Source: Lentimicrobium sp. L6
GTDB lineage: Bacteria; Bacteroidota; Bacteroidia; Bacteroidales; UBA12170
Assembly (NCBI RefSeq): GCF_013166655.1
Contig: NZ_JABKCA010000001.1
Coordinates: 62,001-126,000, forward strand
Direction of reading: 5' to 3'
Length of the DNA: 64,000 bases
Of the stretch, positions 1-9,984 are shown in pieces. How positions within the stretch are numbered: the first letter of the stretch is position 1; each line of letters begins with the position of its first letter. The position numbers were made by a program, and so were the translations under genes. The notes beneath the pieces were generated by a model that was not told the origin of the DNA, did not search any database, and saw only the letters and a program-made list of their open reading frames with translations.

Positions 1-3000
1 GAACAATGTTTGGTGGTTTCCATTAATTGATTGAAAATATTTCCTCCTTTTGAAGCTACTTCTTTTAATTCTGCTATTTCTTTTTCGGATTCTTCTTGAT
101 AAGTGTGATGTAACTGACCTAGCATTTCAATTTGATATTCCTTTTCTTCAGGTCTAGCTCTAATCACATTTTGAGGAATAATGGTAGGAGATCCATTCGA
201 GCTCAAAAATGTATTAACACCCATGATTGGAAGTCCTCCAGAGTGTTTAAGCCCTTCATAATATAAGGATTCCTCTTGTATTTTTGAACGTTGATACATG
301 GTTTCCATGGCTCCTAATACACCTCCTCTTTCTGTAATTCTGTCAAACTCTGAAAGTACTGCTTCTTCAACCAAAGCAGTTAATTCTTCAATAATAAATG
401 CACCTTGAAGAGGATTCTGGTTTTTTGCCATTCCCAATTCATGATTGATGATCAGTTGAATCGCCATTGCTCGTCTAACAGACTCCTCAGTAGGTGTAGT
501 GATGGCTTCATCATATGCATTGGTATGGAGTGAGTTACAGTTGTCGTATATGGCATAAAGTGCTTGTAGGGTAGTTCTTATGTCATTAAAATCGATCTCC
601 TGGGCATGAAGTGAACGACCTGAAGTCTGAATATGATATTTTAGTTTTTGTGAACGACTATTGGCACCGTATTTATTCTTCATAGCTTTTGCCCAAATAA
701 TTCTAGCTACTCTTCCTATTACTGCATATTCTGGTTCTAATCCATTGCTGAAAAAGAAAGATAGGTTAGGTGCAAATTTATTGATGTCCATTCCTCGGCT
801 TAGGTAATATTCAACATAAGTGAAGCCATTAGAAAGTGTAAAAGCCAGTTGAGAAATTGGATTAGCACCAGCTTCTGCAATATGATATCCTGATATTGAT
901 ACCGAATAGAAATTATTGATATTATTATCGATAAAGTATTCTTGGACATCTCCCATCAGTTTTAAGCTAAAATCAGTAGAATAAATACAGGTATTTTGGG
1001 CTTGATCTTCTTTGAGGATGTCAGCTTGAACCGTTCCTCTTACTCTGCAAATTGTGTCCTCCTTGATTCTTTGATAAACCTTATTAGGTAAAACCATATC
1101 TCCGGTTACACCCAGAAGCATTAACCCTAAGCCATTATTTGTTTCTGGAAGTTCTCCTTGATAGGATGGACGTTGAGTTCCTTTTTTGGCAAATAATTCT
1201 TCTATCTTTTTATGGACAGAATCCTCTAAGCCATTCTCTTTGATATAGATTTCGCATTGTTGATCTATAGCTGCATTCATAAAATAACCTACTAAAATAG
1301 GAGCTGGACCATTAATAGTCATGGAAACAGAAGTTTTCGGATCTGATAAATTGAAACCAGAATATAATTTCTTAGCATCATCTAAGCAAGCAATACTTAC
1401 TCCAGCATTACCTATTTTCCCATAAATATCAGGTCTACGATCTGGATCTTCCCCATAAAGCGTTACAGAATCGAATGCAGTGGAAAGCCTTTTTGCCGGC
1501 AATCCTTTAGATACATAATGGAATCGTTTATTGGTTCTTTCAGGGCCTCCTTCTCCTGCAAACATTCTCGTAGGATCTTCACCTTCTCTTTTAAATGGGA
1601 ATACTCCAGCGGCATAAGGAAACTCTCCAGGTAGGTTTTCAAGTAATGACCATTTTAAAATATCTCCTTTACTCTTGTATTTGGGGAGGGCCAGTTTATT
1701 AATCTTGAGTCCAGAAAGTGTTGTGGTGTTTGTGGTGACTTTAATTTCTTTATCTCTAACTTTATAGGAAAATTCATCACCAGAAAATTGAGCTACTTTG
1801 GTGTCCCAGTTTTTTAGTATTTCTTTGTTTCTTGGATCTAAATCTAGATTCTGTTGATGTATTTCTTTATCTAGTTCTTGGATGAGTTGAATTGATACAT
1901 GGCTAGATTCCAGATGAGATTTGGCCATTTCGAGCCCATGAAGTTGATGCGCCAATTCAGCTTGTTTTTCCACCCATTGGTTATAATTTCTGATGGTTTC
2001 TGAAATTTCACTAAGATATCTTGTCCTATTTGGTGGAATGATAAATGTCTTTTTCTGATTTTTCTCTCTTAATTGCTGGCTTGGGAATTTACCTGCGCTA
2101 ATCTCATTTACCTTTTTAATCAATTCAATATATAATTCTACAACTCCCGTGTCGTGAAATTGAGAAGCTACTGTTCCAAAGACAGGTAAATCATCCAGTT
2201 CCGCATCAAAAAGACCATGATTTCTCATGTATTGCTTTTTCACATCACGTAAAGCATCTAGCGCTCCTCTTTTATCGAATTTATTAATGGCGATAAAGTC
2301 AGCAAAATCTAGCATGTCAATCTTTTCTAGTTGTGTGGCTGCTCCGTATTCAGGAGTCATTACATAGAGACTTGTATCACTAAACTCTGTAATTTCAGTA
2401 TCCGATTGTCCAATACCGCTAGTCTCTAAAATGAGGAGATCAAAATTAGCAGCTTTGAGTATGTTTAAAGCATCAGCTACATAGCGCGACAGGGCTAAAT
2501 TGGCTTGACGAGTGGCGAGAGAACGCATGTAGACTCTCGAGTTATTGATACTGTTCATTCTGATTCTATCTCCTAAAAGAGCTCCTCCAGATTTTCTTTT
2601 TGAAGGATCTACCGAGATAATTGCAATGGTTTTGTCCGTAAAATCTGCTAAATATCTTCTAACTAACTCGTCAACTAATGAGGACTTCCCACTACCACCT
2701 GTACCCGTAATTCCTATCACAGGGATTTCTTTTGAAATCATGGCCTCTATTTTATTTCTAGCCTCCTCCGTTTCATCAGGATAATTCTCCATGGCAGAAA
2801 TCAACTGGCCAATATGCTTTGCATCTTTTTGTATGATGAGCTCTTTTTGAAATGTAATATTTTTACCGGTTGGAAAATCAGATTGCTCCAATAAATCATT
2901 AATCATTCCTTGTAAGCCTAATTCACGACCATCATCTGGTGAGTATATTCTAGTGATGCCATATTTGTGTAATTCTTCAATTTCTGTGGGTAATATGACT

Positions 3001-3311
3001 CCTCCACCTCCTCCAAAAATCTTGATATGTTCGCATTCTTTTTCTTTTAAAAGATCGTACATATAGGTAAAGAACTCATTGTGACCGCCCTGATAACTGG
3101 TGATGGCAATGGCTTGTGCATCTTCTTGTATGGCACAATCTACTATTTCTTGTACGGAACGATTATGGCCTAAATGAATAACTTCCGCACCACTGGATTG
3201 TATGATTCGTCGCATCACATTAATAGCAGCATCGTGGCCATCAAATAAAGATGCAGCAGTTATTATTCTTACATTATTCTTAGGCTTATAAATAGGAGTT
3301 TTGCTTTTCAT
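1..3311 (-). CDS. icmF: Fused acyl-CoA mutase (IcmF type), C-terminus cut by window edge
   Basis: This is a B12-dependent acyl-CoA mutase fused to its own G-protein chaperone, which would interconvert isobutyryl-CoA and n-butyryl-CoA, or related acyl-CoAs. Reading from the ATG at 3311, a cobalamin-binding domain comes first (DGHD, His26 as the lower Co ligand). A MeaB-like P-loop GTPase follows (GTGGSGKSS near residue 205, NKFD near 341), and then the mutase TIM barrel from about residue 550 ([27 protein letters not shown]). Methylmalonyl-CoA mutases keep these parts on separate chains; the order here is that of IcmF (about 1090 residues). The ORF is open to base 1, giving 1103 codons, so only a short C-terminal tail should be missing. 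A strong promoter match lies upstream at 3365-3395. The family call is confident; the exact substrate is inference. Confidence 0.93.
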   Translation of the reverse strand, partial: MKSKTPIYKPKNNVRIITAASLFDGHDAAINVMRRIIQSSGAEVIHLGHNRSVQEIVDCAIQEDAQAIAITSYQGGHNEFFTYMYDLLKEKECEHIKIFGGGGGVILPTEIEELHKYGITRIYSPDDGRELGLQGMINDLLEQSDFPTGKNITFQKELIIQKDAKHIGQLISAMENYPDETEEARNKIEAMISKEIPVIGITGTGGSGKSSLVDELVRRYLADFTDKTIAIISVDPSKRKSGGALLGDRIRMNSINNSRVYMRSLATRQANLALSRYVADALNILKAANFDLLILETSGIGQSDTEITEFSDTSLYVMTPEYGAATQLEKIDMLDFADFIAINKFDKRGALDALRDVKKQYMRNHGLFDAELDDLPVFGTVASQFHDTGVVELYIELIKKVNEISAGKFPSQQLREKNQKKTFIIPPNRTRYLSEISETIRNYNQWVEKQAELAHQLHGLEMAKSHLESSHVSIQLIQELDKEIHQQNLDLDPRNKEILKNWDTKVAQFSGDEFSYKVRDKEIKVTTNTTTLSGLKINKLALPKYKSKGDILKWSLLENLPGEFPYAAGVFPFKREGEDPTRMFAGEGGPERTNKRFHYVSKGLPAKRLSTAFDSVTLYGEDPDRRPDIYGKIGNAGVSIACLDDAKKLYSGFNLSDPKTSVSMTINGPAPILVGYFMNAAIDQQCEIYIKENGLEDSVHKKIEELFAKKGTQRPSYQGELPETNNGLGLMLLGVTGDMVLPNKVYQRIKEDTICRVRGTVQADILKEDQAQNTCIYSTDFSLKLMGDVQEYFIDNNINNFYSVSISGYHIAEAGANPISQLAFTLSNGFTYVEYYLSRGMDINKFAPNLSFFFSNGLEPEYAVIGRVARIIWAKAMKNKYGANSRSQKLKYHIQTSGRSLHAQEIDFNDIRTTLQALYAIYDNCNSLHTNAYDEAITTPTEESVRRAMAIQLIINHELGMAKNQNPLQGAFIIEELTALVEEAVLSEFDRITERGGVLGAMETMYQRSKIQEESLYYEGLKHSGGLPIMGVNTFLSSNGSPTIIPQNVIRARPEEKEYQIEMLGQLHHTYQEESEKEIAELKEVASKGGNIFNQLMETTKHC

Positions 3312-3364
3312 TTCGAATATTTAGCTTTTAATTTCTAGAAATTATCATACGAAAATATATTATG

Positions 3365-3395
3365 CAAACATAATAAATTTTGAAATGAAAGCCAA
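3365..3395 (-). promoter_or_regulatory. Bacteroidota-type promoter of icmF
   Basis: On the minus strand, TTG (3395-3393) is followed after 20 nt by TATGTTTG (3372-3365). This matches the -33 TTG / -7 TAnnTTTG promoter described for Bacteroides. It leaves a leader of about 50 nt before the icmF ATG. Confidence 0.6.
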
Positions 3396-3728
3396 TTATA
3401 AACCTTTCTAACTACTTGATTTGAATATGAAAAACACAGGTCTTATGTTAAAAAATCTCTAAAATTCTTTGGGTTAATAATTTGTGCTTCAGCTTTTGGA
3501 TATGCTTTTGTGAATAGTTAAAATAGTATCAAGTAAATAATATAAATAATTAGAATAGAATTAATTAACAATACTGCTCAAAACAAGCCATTTCTGCCTT
3601 TACTATATCAAAATATCAGTTCATTTCGAGGGACTGTAAGGAAGGAGAAATCTGTTTGTTATAAAGAGTGAGATTTCTCAGTCGAAGCACACTTCTCCTT
3701 CGAAATGACCATCAGAAAAACGGAGAGA

Positions 3729-3776
3729 AAGGGCGCACAAATACCAATGTCAATGTAATTGGGTTTGTGCGCCCTT
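3729..3776. repeat. Long perfect hairpin inside intergenic repeat
   Basis: aagggcgcacaaa (3729-3741) is the exact reverse complement of tttgtgcgccctt (3764-3776). Imperfect pairing (tacc/ggg) extends the stem into the loop. It is G+C-rich within an AT-rich spacer and sits between REP-like units. There is no T-tract after either arm, so it is not a normal terminator. Confidence 0.7.
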
Positions 3777-3918
3777 GGTTACACACAATTACTTCGTTCA
3801 TTTCGAAGCGTAGCGAGAAATCTTTATTAGTTATTAGGACGCTATTTAATTAATATAAATAATAGGAATAGAATCTTGTAATTAATAAATAATTTATAAG
3901 ACACATTATAATAGTATG

Positions 3919-5055
3919 TTATGGCTTAAGTATTTTTTCTGCTATATCTAAATAATGATAAACATCAGAAGGGTGATGATTGATATATTCTGTGCTTCTT
4001 TTATGGCCTAATCTAACAATAACAGCATTTTTATCTTTTATTGGAATAATATATTGTCCTAAAATACCACGCATATAAGGTAATTGCTGACCATTATAAT
4101 TGATGATCCAGTACTGGTAGCCATAATAACTCAAAGGTTTGTTGTCTTCCCCTAATAGCCATTTTGCAGGACTTGTAGCTTCTTTTATATATTTTTCAGA
4201 AACGATTTGTTTTGAATTCCAGCTACCATCATTTAGTATTAATTGACCAAAACGAGCAAAATCTCTAGCGTTAGTGTTAAAACAGCAATAAGCTTTCTCC
4301 ATTCCATCCTTACTGTCTAAATTCCAGAGGGCGTCATGTTCTGAACCTATTTTAGTCCATATTTTCTCTGATGCATAATCGCTGATAGATTTACCTGTAG
4401 CTGCTTGTACAACCATGGCTAATACCTCGGTATTACCGCTTAGATAATTGAATTTCTTTCCCGGTTCTTCTACCACAACTAAAGATGTAATTAACCTGGG
4501 GAGGTCGCTGCCATAATAGGCTTCTGTTGTTAATGAAAATGGGCTAGAATAGGATTCATCCCAATTGAGGCCAGAGCTCATGGTGAGTACATCTCGTATA
4601 CTCAAAACACTATTTTTAGGAGTATTGTATTCAGGAATAAAATCCATTACTTTTTGGTCGAGGCTTTTAATATGCCCCTCATCTAAAGCAATTCCAATCA
4701 GCAGAGAAACTACAGATTTAGCAGCAGAGAAGGAGTTGGACAGGCTTGTTTCACTATAACCATCCCAGTATTCTTCATAGAGGATTTTACCATTTTGTAT
4801 CACCAAATAAGCAATAGGTTCTAAAGCTTCCATCTGCGCTCTATCTTCATTACTTATATTATAGGAATTATAATCTTTGTGTATTCCCCATGGTTCTGCT
4901 ACGTCTGCTTTTATGGTTCTGTTATTGAAAATCTTATAATCATCAATACTTGGAGTCAAATGGATTAATGCTTTTTGCACATATTGAGGTAAGAAAAAAT
5001 AGGTGACAGCTATTAATACAAAGAAGATGAAAGTGATGCGAGTAAATTTTTTCAT
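3919..5055 (-). CDS. Membrane-anchored serine hydrolase, beta-lactamase fold (class C/6-aminohexanoate-dimer hydrolase-like)
   Basis: The 378-residue protein has an N-terminal hydrophobic segment (about residues 8-24) that would anchor or export it, followed by a class C beta-lactamase/esterase domain. The nucleophile motif is S110-A-A-K113 (SFSAAKSV). The tyrosine of the second motif is probably Tyr204 in FNYLSGNTE, as in the NylB/EstB subgroup, where the sequence YSSGNT is usual. Such enzymes hydrolyse esters or amides; the substrate cannot be read from sequence. It stands alone, facing away from purE. Nothing in it suggests a true penicillinase. Confidence is high for the fold and low for the substrate. 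Confidence 0.85.
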   Translation of the reverse strand: MKKFTRITFIFFVLIAVTYFFLPQYVQKALIHLTPSIDDYKIFNNRTIKADVAEPWGIHKDYNSYNISNEDRAQMEALEPIAYLVIQNGKILYEEYWDGYSETSLSNSFSAAKSVVSLLIGIALDEGHIKSLDQKVMDFIPEYNTPKNSVLSIRDVLTMSSGLNWDESYSSPFSLTTEAYYGSDLPRLITSLVVVEEPGKKFNYLSGNTEVLAMVVQAATGKSISDYASEKIWTKIGSEHDALWNLDSKDGMEKAYCCFNTNARDFARFGQLILNDGSWNSKQIVSEKYIKEATSPAKWLLGEDNKPLSYYGYQYWIINYNGQQLPYMRGILGQYIIPIKDKNAVIVRLGHKRSTEYINHHPSDVYHYLDIAEKILKP

Positions 5056-5165
5056 GCTTTAGTTTTTGGTATTAGCAATATTACGAATTATTTTTTGATA
5101 AAATATTAACTAAAGTTTAGGAGTGTTTCTTTAAGTAGTTTCTGAGGATCATATGAATATTCAAT

Positions 5166-5173
5166 TATTTTTG
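5166..5173 (+). promoter_or_regulatory. Putative -7 box for purE
   Basis: TATTTTTG, 29 nt before the purE ATG, fits TAnnTTTG. No convincing -33 TTG is present at the right distance. Confidence 0.4.
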
Positions 5174-5202
5174 CACTTCGAAACAAATAAAACAATAGAT
5201 AT

Positions 5203-5706
5203 ATGAAACCATTAGTAAGTATTATTATGGGCAGTACTTCTGACCTTCCAGTGATGGAAAAAGCTGCAAAATATTTTGAGGAAATGGAAATTCCTTTTGA
5301 AATAAATGCATTATCAGCACATCGTACACCCGCAGAGGTAGAAGTGTTTGCAAAAAATGCAAAAGAAAATGGAATTAAGGTGATTATCGCAGGTGCAGGA
5401 ATGGCTGCCCATTTACCTGGTGTGATAGCAAGTATGACTCCAATACCTGTTATTGGTGTTCCTATTAAAGCCAGTCTTGACGGAATGGATGCATTGTTGG
5501 CTATTGTTCAAATGCCTCCCGGTATTCCAGTGGCTACAGTAGGAATTAATGGCGCATTAAACGCTGCTATTTTGGCCTCCCAAATGATGGCTACTGGCGA
5601 TGAGGAATTGATGAAGAAGAACATAGCTTATAAAGAAAACCTCAAGCAAAAGATAGTAAAAGCTAATGAAGAACTGAGTAAACTTGATTATAAATTTAAA
5701 GTTTAG
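5203..5706 (+). CDS. purE: N5-carboxyaminoimidazole ribonucleotide mutase
   Basis: PurE moves the carboxylate of N5-CAIR to C4 to make CAIR in purine biosynthesis; it is cytoplasmic and forms octamers. The 167-residue length is normal for class I PurE. The diagnostic motifs are GSTSDLPVM near the N-terminus, the SAHRTP loop (catalytic His), GAGMAAHLPGV, and the MPPGIPVATVGINGA segment. It is a single-gene unit with its own promoter box and a terminator right after the stop. The ATG at 5203 gives the usual short N-terminus. purK is not in the window. Confidence 0.97.
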   Translation: MKPLVSIIMGSTSDLPVMEKAAKYFEEMEIPFEINALSAHRTPAEVEVFAKNAKENGIKVIIAGAGMAAHLPGVIASMTPIPVIGVPIKASLDGMDALLAIVQMPPGIPVATVGINGALNAAILASQMMATGDEELMKKNIAYKENLKQKIVKANEELSKLDYKFKV

Positions 5707-5724
5707 TTTTTGAGCTCCAAATTA

Positions 5725-5756
5725 AAACCCATCAGAATTATTTTTTGATGGGTTTT
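5725..5756 (+). terminator. Rho-independent terminator after purE
   Basis: aaaacccatca (5725-5735) pairs perfectly with tgatgggtttt (5746-5756) over a short T-rich loop. It lies between the convergent ends of purE and the MORN-like gene, so it may serve both strands. Confidence 0.85.
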
Positions 5757-5766
5757 GTTATTATAT

Positions 5767-6411
5767 TTAGTGTGATTTAGGATTATAATATCCTTTTCTA
5801 ATTAATTCATCATTTTTGTTATAAAGTCTAATAACTGTAGGAGATATTCCATTTTTAAAATCACAAACTATGTATTTCCCATTTTTATGATAAAAATGCC
5901 AAACCCCAATTCTTTTGCCATCAGAGTTTCTATAACCAATATATTTAAGTTTTCTAGGTTGGAATTTAATATGTAATGTTTTGTTTGGAATATCACAATG
6001 TTTTATTTTCGATGCATATTTCTCCACTTGGGGAAAAACATCCTTAAAGGTATCGTATTCATATAGACTATATCGATATATTGTACCATCATGATTGTAA
6101 TAGGTGCTTAGTCCTATGTACTCAATGGTATCAACTCGAGTAGAATATCCATTCATTTGAATTTTCCCATTTTTATAATAGTCATTTACTTCAAATAGTT
6201 TTTGACCTTTATAATTGTATTCCGATATAGATAATAACCTATAGTATTTGTGTTTACCTTTTGGTATTTCATTCCATTCTTTATCAAAATAGATAGTCTT
6301 TTTAGAAAGACTTTGAATTATGGTAGAATCAATATTAGTTGAAGCATAATCTTCTTGTGAAAATAAAGAAAATGAAATCAAAAGTAAAAGGATAATTGTT
6401 GCTTTTTTCAT
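5767..6411 (-). CDS. Secreted MORN-like repeat protein
   Basis: The 214-residue protein starts with a clear signal peptide (MKKATIILLLLISFSLFSQ). It then carries short repeats of the form YYKNGKI / YYNHDGTI / FYHKNGKY / YNKNDELIRKGYY, spaced about 20-40 residues apart. These resemble the MORN-variant repeats of the YwqK antitoxin-like family common in Bacteroidota, which fold as small beta-hairpins. No catalytic residues are apparent. A TATATTTG box lies at 6436-6429, 17 nt before the start. It converges on purE and is followed upstream by the beta-mannosidase gene. The biological role is unknown. Confidence 0.7.
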   Translation of the reverse strand: MKKATIILLLLISFSLFSQEDYASTNIDSTIIQSLSKKTIYFDKEWNEIPKGKHKYYRLLSISEYNYKGQKLFEVNDYYKNGKIQMNGYSTRVDTIEYIGLSTYYNHDGTIYRYSLYEYDTFKDVFPQVEKYASKIKHCDIPNKTLHIKFQPRKLKYIGYRNSDGKRIGVWHFYHKNGKYIVCDFKNGISPTVIRLYNKNDELIRKGYYNPKSH

Positions 6412-6428
6412 TTGGTAAACTTATGGGT

Positions 6429-6436
6429 CAAATATA
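6429..6436 (-). promoter_or_regulatory. Putative -7 box for the MORN-like gene
   Basis: Minus-strand TATATTTG, 17 nt before the ATG at 6411. No good -33 element. Confidence 0.35.
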
Positions 6437-6470
6437 CCAAATAATCCAGATGTATAAGTATGTTATTAGA

Positions 6471-8999
6471 CTATTTAAAACCGTTCAAGGAAATAATGGC
6501 AATGTCTCTAGCCATAATAGTTTTGTTCTCTTCGTTTGGAACAAAATCAATAATCATTTTCATGCCAGGTAATAAATGAAAAAAGTTAGGTTCGAAATTT
6601 CCAAATTCGCTGGTGCTCAATGCAACAGAATAATGGAAAGTAGAAGGAGAGGAGCTCACTTCGAATCGGTTTTCGCTAATTTCTTTTAGGTCTAATTCTG
6701 CTTTGGGTAATTTGATGTTTTTTGGATTTCCAAAGAAATCGATATGTTCAGCCAATACTTTGTCATCACTTATTAGTTTGCTGTATATAAATGATTTGTG
6801 CCGTTCAATTTGGCGAATGTGAAACATAGCTAAATCAAAATCAAGGACTTGATTAGCTGGAATATTAAGCTCTTCAGAAAATCTTTTTAAAGTATCTCCT
6901 TTAAGGGACATCACTAGGATTTCCAGTTTAGCTTGAACATCTTGTAAACTATCTGAAACAATAGTACTGATGAGTCTATTATCTACGATTTTTGATTGAA
7001 CTAAGAAAGTAGCAAAGTCTTGCTGAGCCACATAATGTGTTGCCTTTTTTTGTTTGTAATAATCTATGGACGACCAACTCAGGCCAGGCCAACAATCGTT
7101 GAGTTGCCAATATAAAGTTCCCATACATAATGGTTTTGCAAAGCGCTGGGCTCTAAAAGCTAAATCCATTCCATAGGCTTGTAATAATTGGCTGACATAT
7201 ATCATCTCTTTAAAATTAGAGGGCTCTGGATAATATTGCGGCAGATAATCGAGGATGGTTTGATTACCAATGGAGCTTTTTTGATGGGCTTTCATGTCCT
7301 CCGAAAATAAATCCAATTGAGAGGAGTCGGTAAAACTGAAGATGGTGTTTAAGTGAGGTAGGGATTGAAATCCAAATTCAGAAGAAAAGCGAGGTACTTT
7401 TTCCTCATACATTTCAAAAGGTTGTTTGCCCCACCAAATACCCCAATAATGGGAGTCGCCGTGAGTCATGCTTTCTTCTCTTCCCCAACCAAAAACTGGG
7501 GAGGATTCTAGATAATCGGTATTGGAGTCGTATTGTTCAACGAGTTTGGGGAGTAGGTCGTCAAATACTTTGAGATAATCATGCCAAGTATCTATAGAAT
7601 CTTGAGCCGAATAGTTAAAAGCAGTTTGATATCCCCAATTATGCCATAACTCGTTCATCTCGTTATTACCACACCAAAGTGCTAAACAGGCATGATTTTT
7701 TAATCTGAGAATTTGTTGCTGAGCTTCCTCCTCCACATTTTTAAGGAAATTTTCATCGCCTGGATAGAGGGAACAAGAAAACATAAAATCTTGCCAAACC
7801 AGAATTCCATTTTCGTCGCAAAGCTCATAAAACTCGTCCATCTCATAATATCCGCCTCCCCATACTCTCAACATATTCATATTGGCTTCTTTGCTGAGTT
7901 GAATGGTTTTTTTATAATCCTTCTCCGAAACTCTACTTGGAAAAGCATCTTGTGGAATATAATTGGCGCCTTTCATATAAATGGATTCTCCATTGACTAC
8001 AAACTGAAAGCTCTCACCAATACTGTCTTTTTTTCTTTCCAGCTCTATAGTTCTGAGTCCAATCTTCAATTCTTCATTCCAAATAGATCCTCCATCAATT
8101 ACTTTAAAATTGAAATCATATAAATAGGCTTCTCCATAACCATTGGGCCACCATAGTTTTGGGTTTTCTATAGTGATTTCTTTATTGAATTGGTTTAATC
8201 CTTTTTTCAATTCAATTTCTTCACTTAATATGAGTTCTTGATTTTTAAAGACTTGTATTTCAACTTCTTTCTTTTCAATTGAATGAATAGGCAATTCGAT
8301 TTCTAGCTTAGCAATATTTTTTTGCAATTCCTTTTGAGTAATACTTGGTTTTTCAACAGAAATATCGTCCCAGAATTCTAAATAAACCGGTTTCCATATG
8401 CTGGCACCAACAAGGCGAGGGCCCCAGTCCCAACCAAACTGGTAAGGGGCTTTACGTGTGAAAACACTGGTTCTTTTTTCATTTCTGTCGTTGCCTGCAG
8501 GTAAACGAATCTCGTGAGCATCATAAAGAGGTTCTGCTATTTTTATAGTAGAATTAAAATGAACTACTAAGTCATTTCTTTCTTGAAGATGCTCAGTCAC
8601 GTTTTTGGAATACTCTAGGAACATATTATCCGAAGAAAAAATCAATTCCCCATTGAGGTATACATCAGCATAGGTATCTAATCCTTCGAAAATGAGATTT
8701 GTCTTCTGCTTTTTTAATTCTTCGCTACTCAATTCAAAAGTCGTAGAATAGGTCCAGTCTTTATTTTCAATCCACTTGAGCTTTTCCTCATTATTGGATA
8801 AAAATGGGTCTGGAATCTTTTTGTTTTCTAGCAAATCGAGGTGAATACTTCCTGGTACTCTGGCTATGAATGATTCTTCTATCCCTGGTTCAGAAAAGGT
8901 CCAGTTATCAAGTAGTGCCTTCTCAATCCTCATGTTTTGAGGTTGTGGAGCGCAAGAGCTAAGTATGATTATAAAAATAAATAGACTAAAATATCTCAT
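6471..8999 (-). CDS. Lipoprotein beta-mannosidase, glycoside hydrolase family 2
   Basis: This 842-residue protein has a lipoprotein signal ending in the lipobox SSC near residue 16, so it is envelope-anchored. The order is a GH2 sugar-binding domain, an immunoglobulin-like domain and a TIM barrel. The segment YQFGWDWGPRLVGASIW and the barrel sequence NMLRVWGGGYYE are typical of beta-mannosidases rather than beta-galactosidases. The acid/base is predicted as Glu447 in CGNNEMNE and the nucleophile as Glu541 in SSEFGFQS. It would release mannose from the non-reducing ends of beta-mannosides. It is divergent from the membrane protein/GH97 pair, which suggests a small glycan-use locus. The family call is strong; beta-mannose specificity is inferred from motifs. 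Confidence 0.9.
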   Translation of the reverse strand: MRYFSLFIFIIILSSCAPQPQNMRIEKALLDNWTFSEPGIEESFIARVPGSIHLDLLENKKIPDPFLSNNEEKLKWIENKDWTYSTTFELSSEELKKQKTNLIFEGLDTYADVYLNGELIFSSDNMFLEYSKNVTEHLQERNDLVVHFNSTIKIAEPLYDAHEIRLPAGNDRNEKRTSVFTRKAPYQFGWDWGPRLVGASIWKPVYLEFWDDISVEKPSITQKELQKNIAKLEIELPIHSIEKKEVEIQVFKNQELILSEEIELKKGLNQFNKEITIENPKLWWPNGYGEAYLYDFNFKVIDGGSIWNEELKIGLRTIELERKKDSIGESFQFVVNGESIYMKGANYIPQDAFPSRVSEKDYKKTIQLSKEANMNMLRVWGGGYYEMDEFYELCDENGILVWQDFMFSCSLYPGDENFLKNVEEEAQQQILRLKNHACLALWCGNNEMNELWHNWGYQTAFNYSAQDSIDTWHDYLKVFDDLLPKLVEQYDSNTDYLESSPVFGWGREESMTHGDSHYWGIWWGKQPFEMYEEKVPRFSSEFGFQSLPHLNTIFSFTDSSQLDLFSEDMKAHQKSSIGNQTILDYLPQYYPEPSNFKEMIYVSQLLQAYGMDLAFRAQRFAKPLCMGTLYWQLNDCWPGLSWSSIDYYKQKKATHYVAQQDFATFLVQSKIVDNRLISTIVSDSLQDVQAKLEILVMSLKGDTLKRFSEELNIPANQVLDFDLAMFHIRQIERHKSFIYSKLISDDKVLAEHIDFFGNPKNIKLPKAELDLKEISENRFEVSSSPSTFHYSVALSTSEFGNFEPNFFHLLPGMKMIIDFVPNEENKTIMARDIAIISLNGFK

Positions 9000-9015
9000 T
9001 ATGATAGAATTTTAG

Positions 9016-9023
9016 CAAATGTA
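9016..9023 (-). promoter_or_regulatory. Putative -7 box for the beta-mannosidase gene
   Basis: Minus-strand TACATTTG, 16 nt before the ATG at 8999, in the 62-nt divergent spacer. Confidence 0.35.
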
Positions 9024-9061
9024 TATATTTCTGTTGTCTATTGCTTTTGTGCTGAAGAAAA

Positions 9062-9958
9062 ATGAGTATATTCACTAAGAATTTACTCAAAATCAAATCG
9101 GCAAGTATGAAGTTAAAGTTCAAACTCTCAGAATTTACCTTAAAAGAGAATACTGACTTTTGGATCATGGTATTTAATTCCTTGGTTTATTATATGTTGG
9201 CCATTTTCACTGTGATACTATCCTCTAATTTATTCGCTCTATTATTAGGGTCTTATAATCAGTTTTATGGTAAACTTTTTTATTATGGCTTTTTGATATT
9301 CCCTAGTGATGGCCATTGGAGTCATGATGATGTTGCTTTAATTTTCATGTTCGGAACCATGTATACTTTATTCTTTGCCATAATATTTGAAAGGCTTTAC
9401 AAATGGCGTAGAAAATACAGAGGAAACATCAAACTCTACTTTCTTTGGTGTTACATTCTGGCAATAACATGGTTTTTGGGGAATGTTATTGTGGGTGCTT
9501 TTTCAAATTTTAGTGTTGGTGCGGTAATGGATGTATTGAAGATACCTATGGCTATACGTATTATGATGGCTATAGCATTTGGTTTTCTGCTTTTCTTTTT
9601 AGGTAGAATCTCTAGAAAACATGTTTTAATCACAGGAAATATGTACTTCAAGCATTTACATTCAGATAGGAATGTGTTTCTCGTTAAAGCACAATTATTG
9701 TTTCCTGCTGCATTAGGAATTATAGCCTATTTCCTATTTCGGACTCCACATCAGGCCGATTTTCAGTTCAGAGATACTTTGGTGCACATGACTGTTTTTA
9801 TTTTTATTCTTGGTGTACTTTGGGGTGTTCAACAACCTACTTCCATAGGATTCAAAAAGAAACGTGATTGGGTTGATTTTGATTATTGGGCCTTAGGAAG
9901 CTTAATAATTGCAGCCGTTTTTATTCGTATCTATTTAAATAGTGGTTACAGCATCTAA
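9062..9958 (+). CDS. Polytopic membrane protein of unknown function
   Basis: I do not recognise this 298-residue protein. It has about six to seven hydrophobic segments: near residues 35-60, 95-120, 130-155, 165-190, 215-235, 245-260 and 275-295. A basic stretch, RLYKWRRKYRGN, lies between the second and third. There is no signal peptide. The ATG at 9062 is used here; a second ATG at 9107 (MKLKFKLSEF) is also possible. It ends 26 nt before the GH97 gene, so the two are probably cotranscribed. A role in sugar uptake or sensing is only a guess from context. Confidence 0.65.
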   Translation: MSIFTKNLLKIKSASMKLKFKLSEFTLKENTDFWIMVFNSLVYYMLAIFTVILSSNLFALLLGSYNQFYGKLFYYGFLIFPSDGHWSHDDVALIFMFGTMYTLFFAIIFERLYKWRRKYRGNIKLYFLWCYILAITWFLGNVIVGAFSNFSVGAVMDVLKIPMAIRIMMAIAFGFLLFFLGRISRKHVLITGNMYFKHLHSDRNVFLVKAQLLFPAALGIIAYFLFRTPHQADFQFRDTLVHMTVFIFILGVLWGVQQPTSIGFKKKRDWVDFDYWALGSLIIAAVFIRIYLNSGYSI

Positions 9959-9984
9959 TTATATTTCATTTTAAACACAAACCA

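Larger units (their letters stand above)
3312..3918. repeat. Gene-free region with REP-like inverted repeats
   Basis: No convincing gene lies here; the short frame at 3668-3853 crosses the repeats and looks accidental. From about 3620 to 3830 there are palindromic units. One arm begins tcatttcgaggg near 3621 and ends in gagaaatct. It is mirrored by agatttctc...tcgaaatga up to about 3709. A further copy, tcatttcgaagcgtagcgag, begins near 3799. Between them is a long hairpin (3729-3776). Such tcatttcga...gagaaatct units are common intergenic repeats in Bacteroidota genomes. The rest, up to 3620 and after 3830, is AT-rich sequence with only the icmF promoter. Confidence 0.65.

Noticed and set aside
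3668-3853. 61-residue frame on the plus strand
   Set aside because: It runs through the intergenic palindromes and has no recognisable protein features.
7713-8123. 136-residue plus-strand frame
   Set aside because: It is the antisense shadow of the beta-mannosidase gene.
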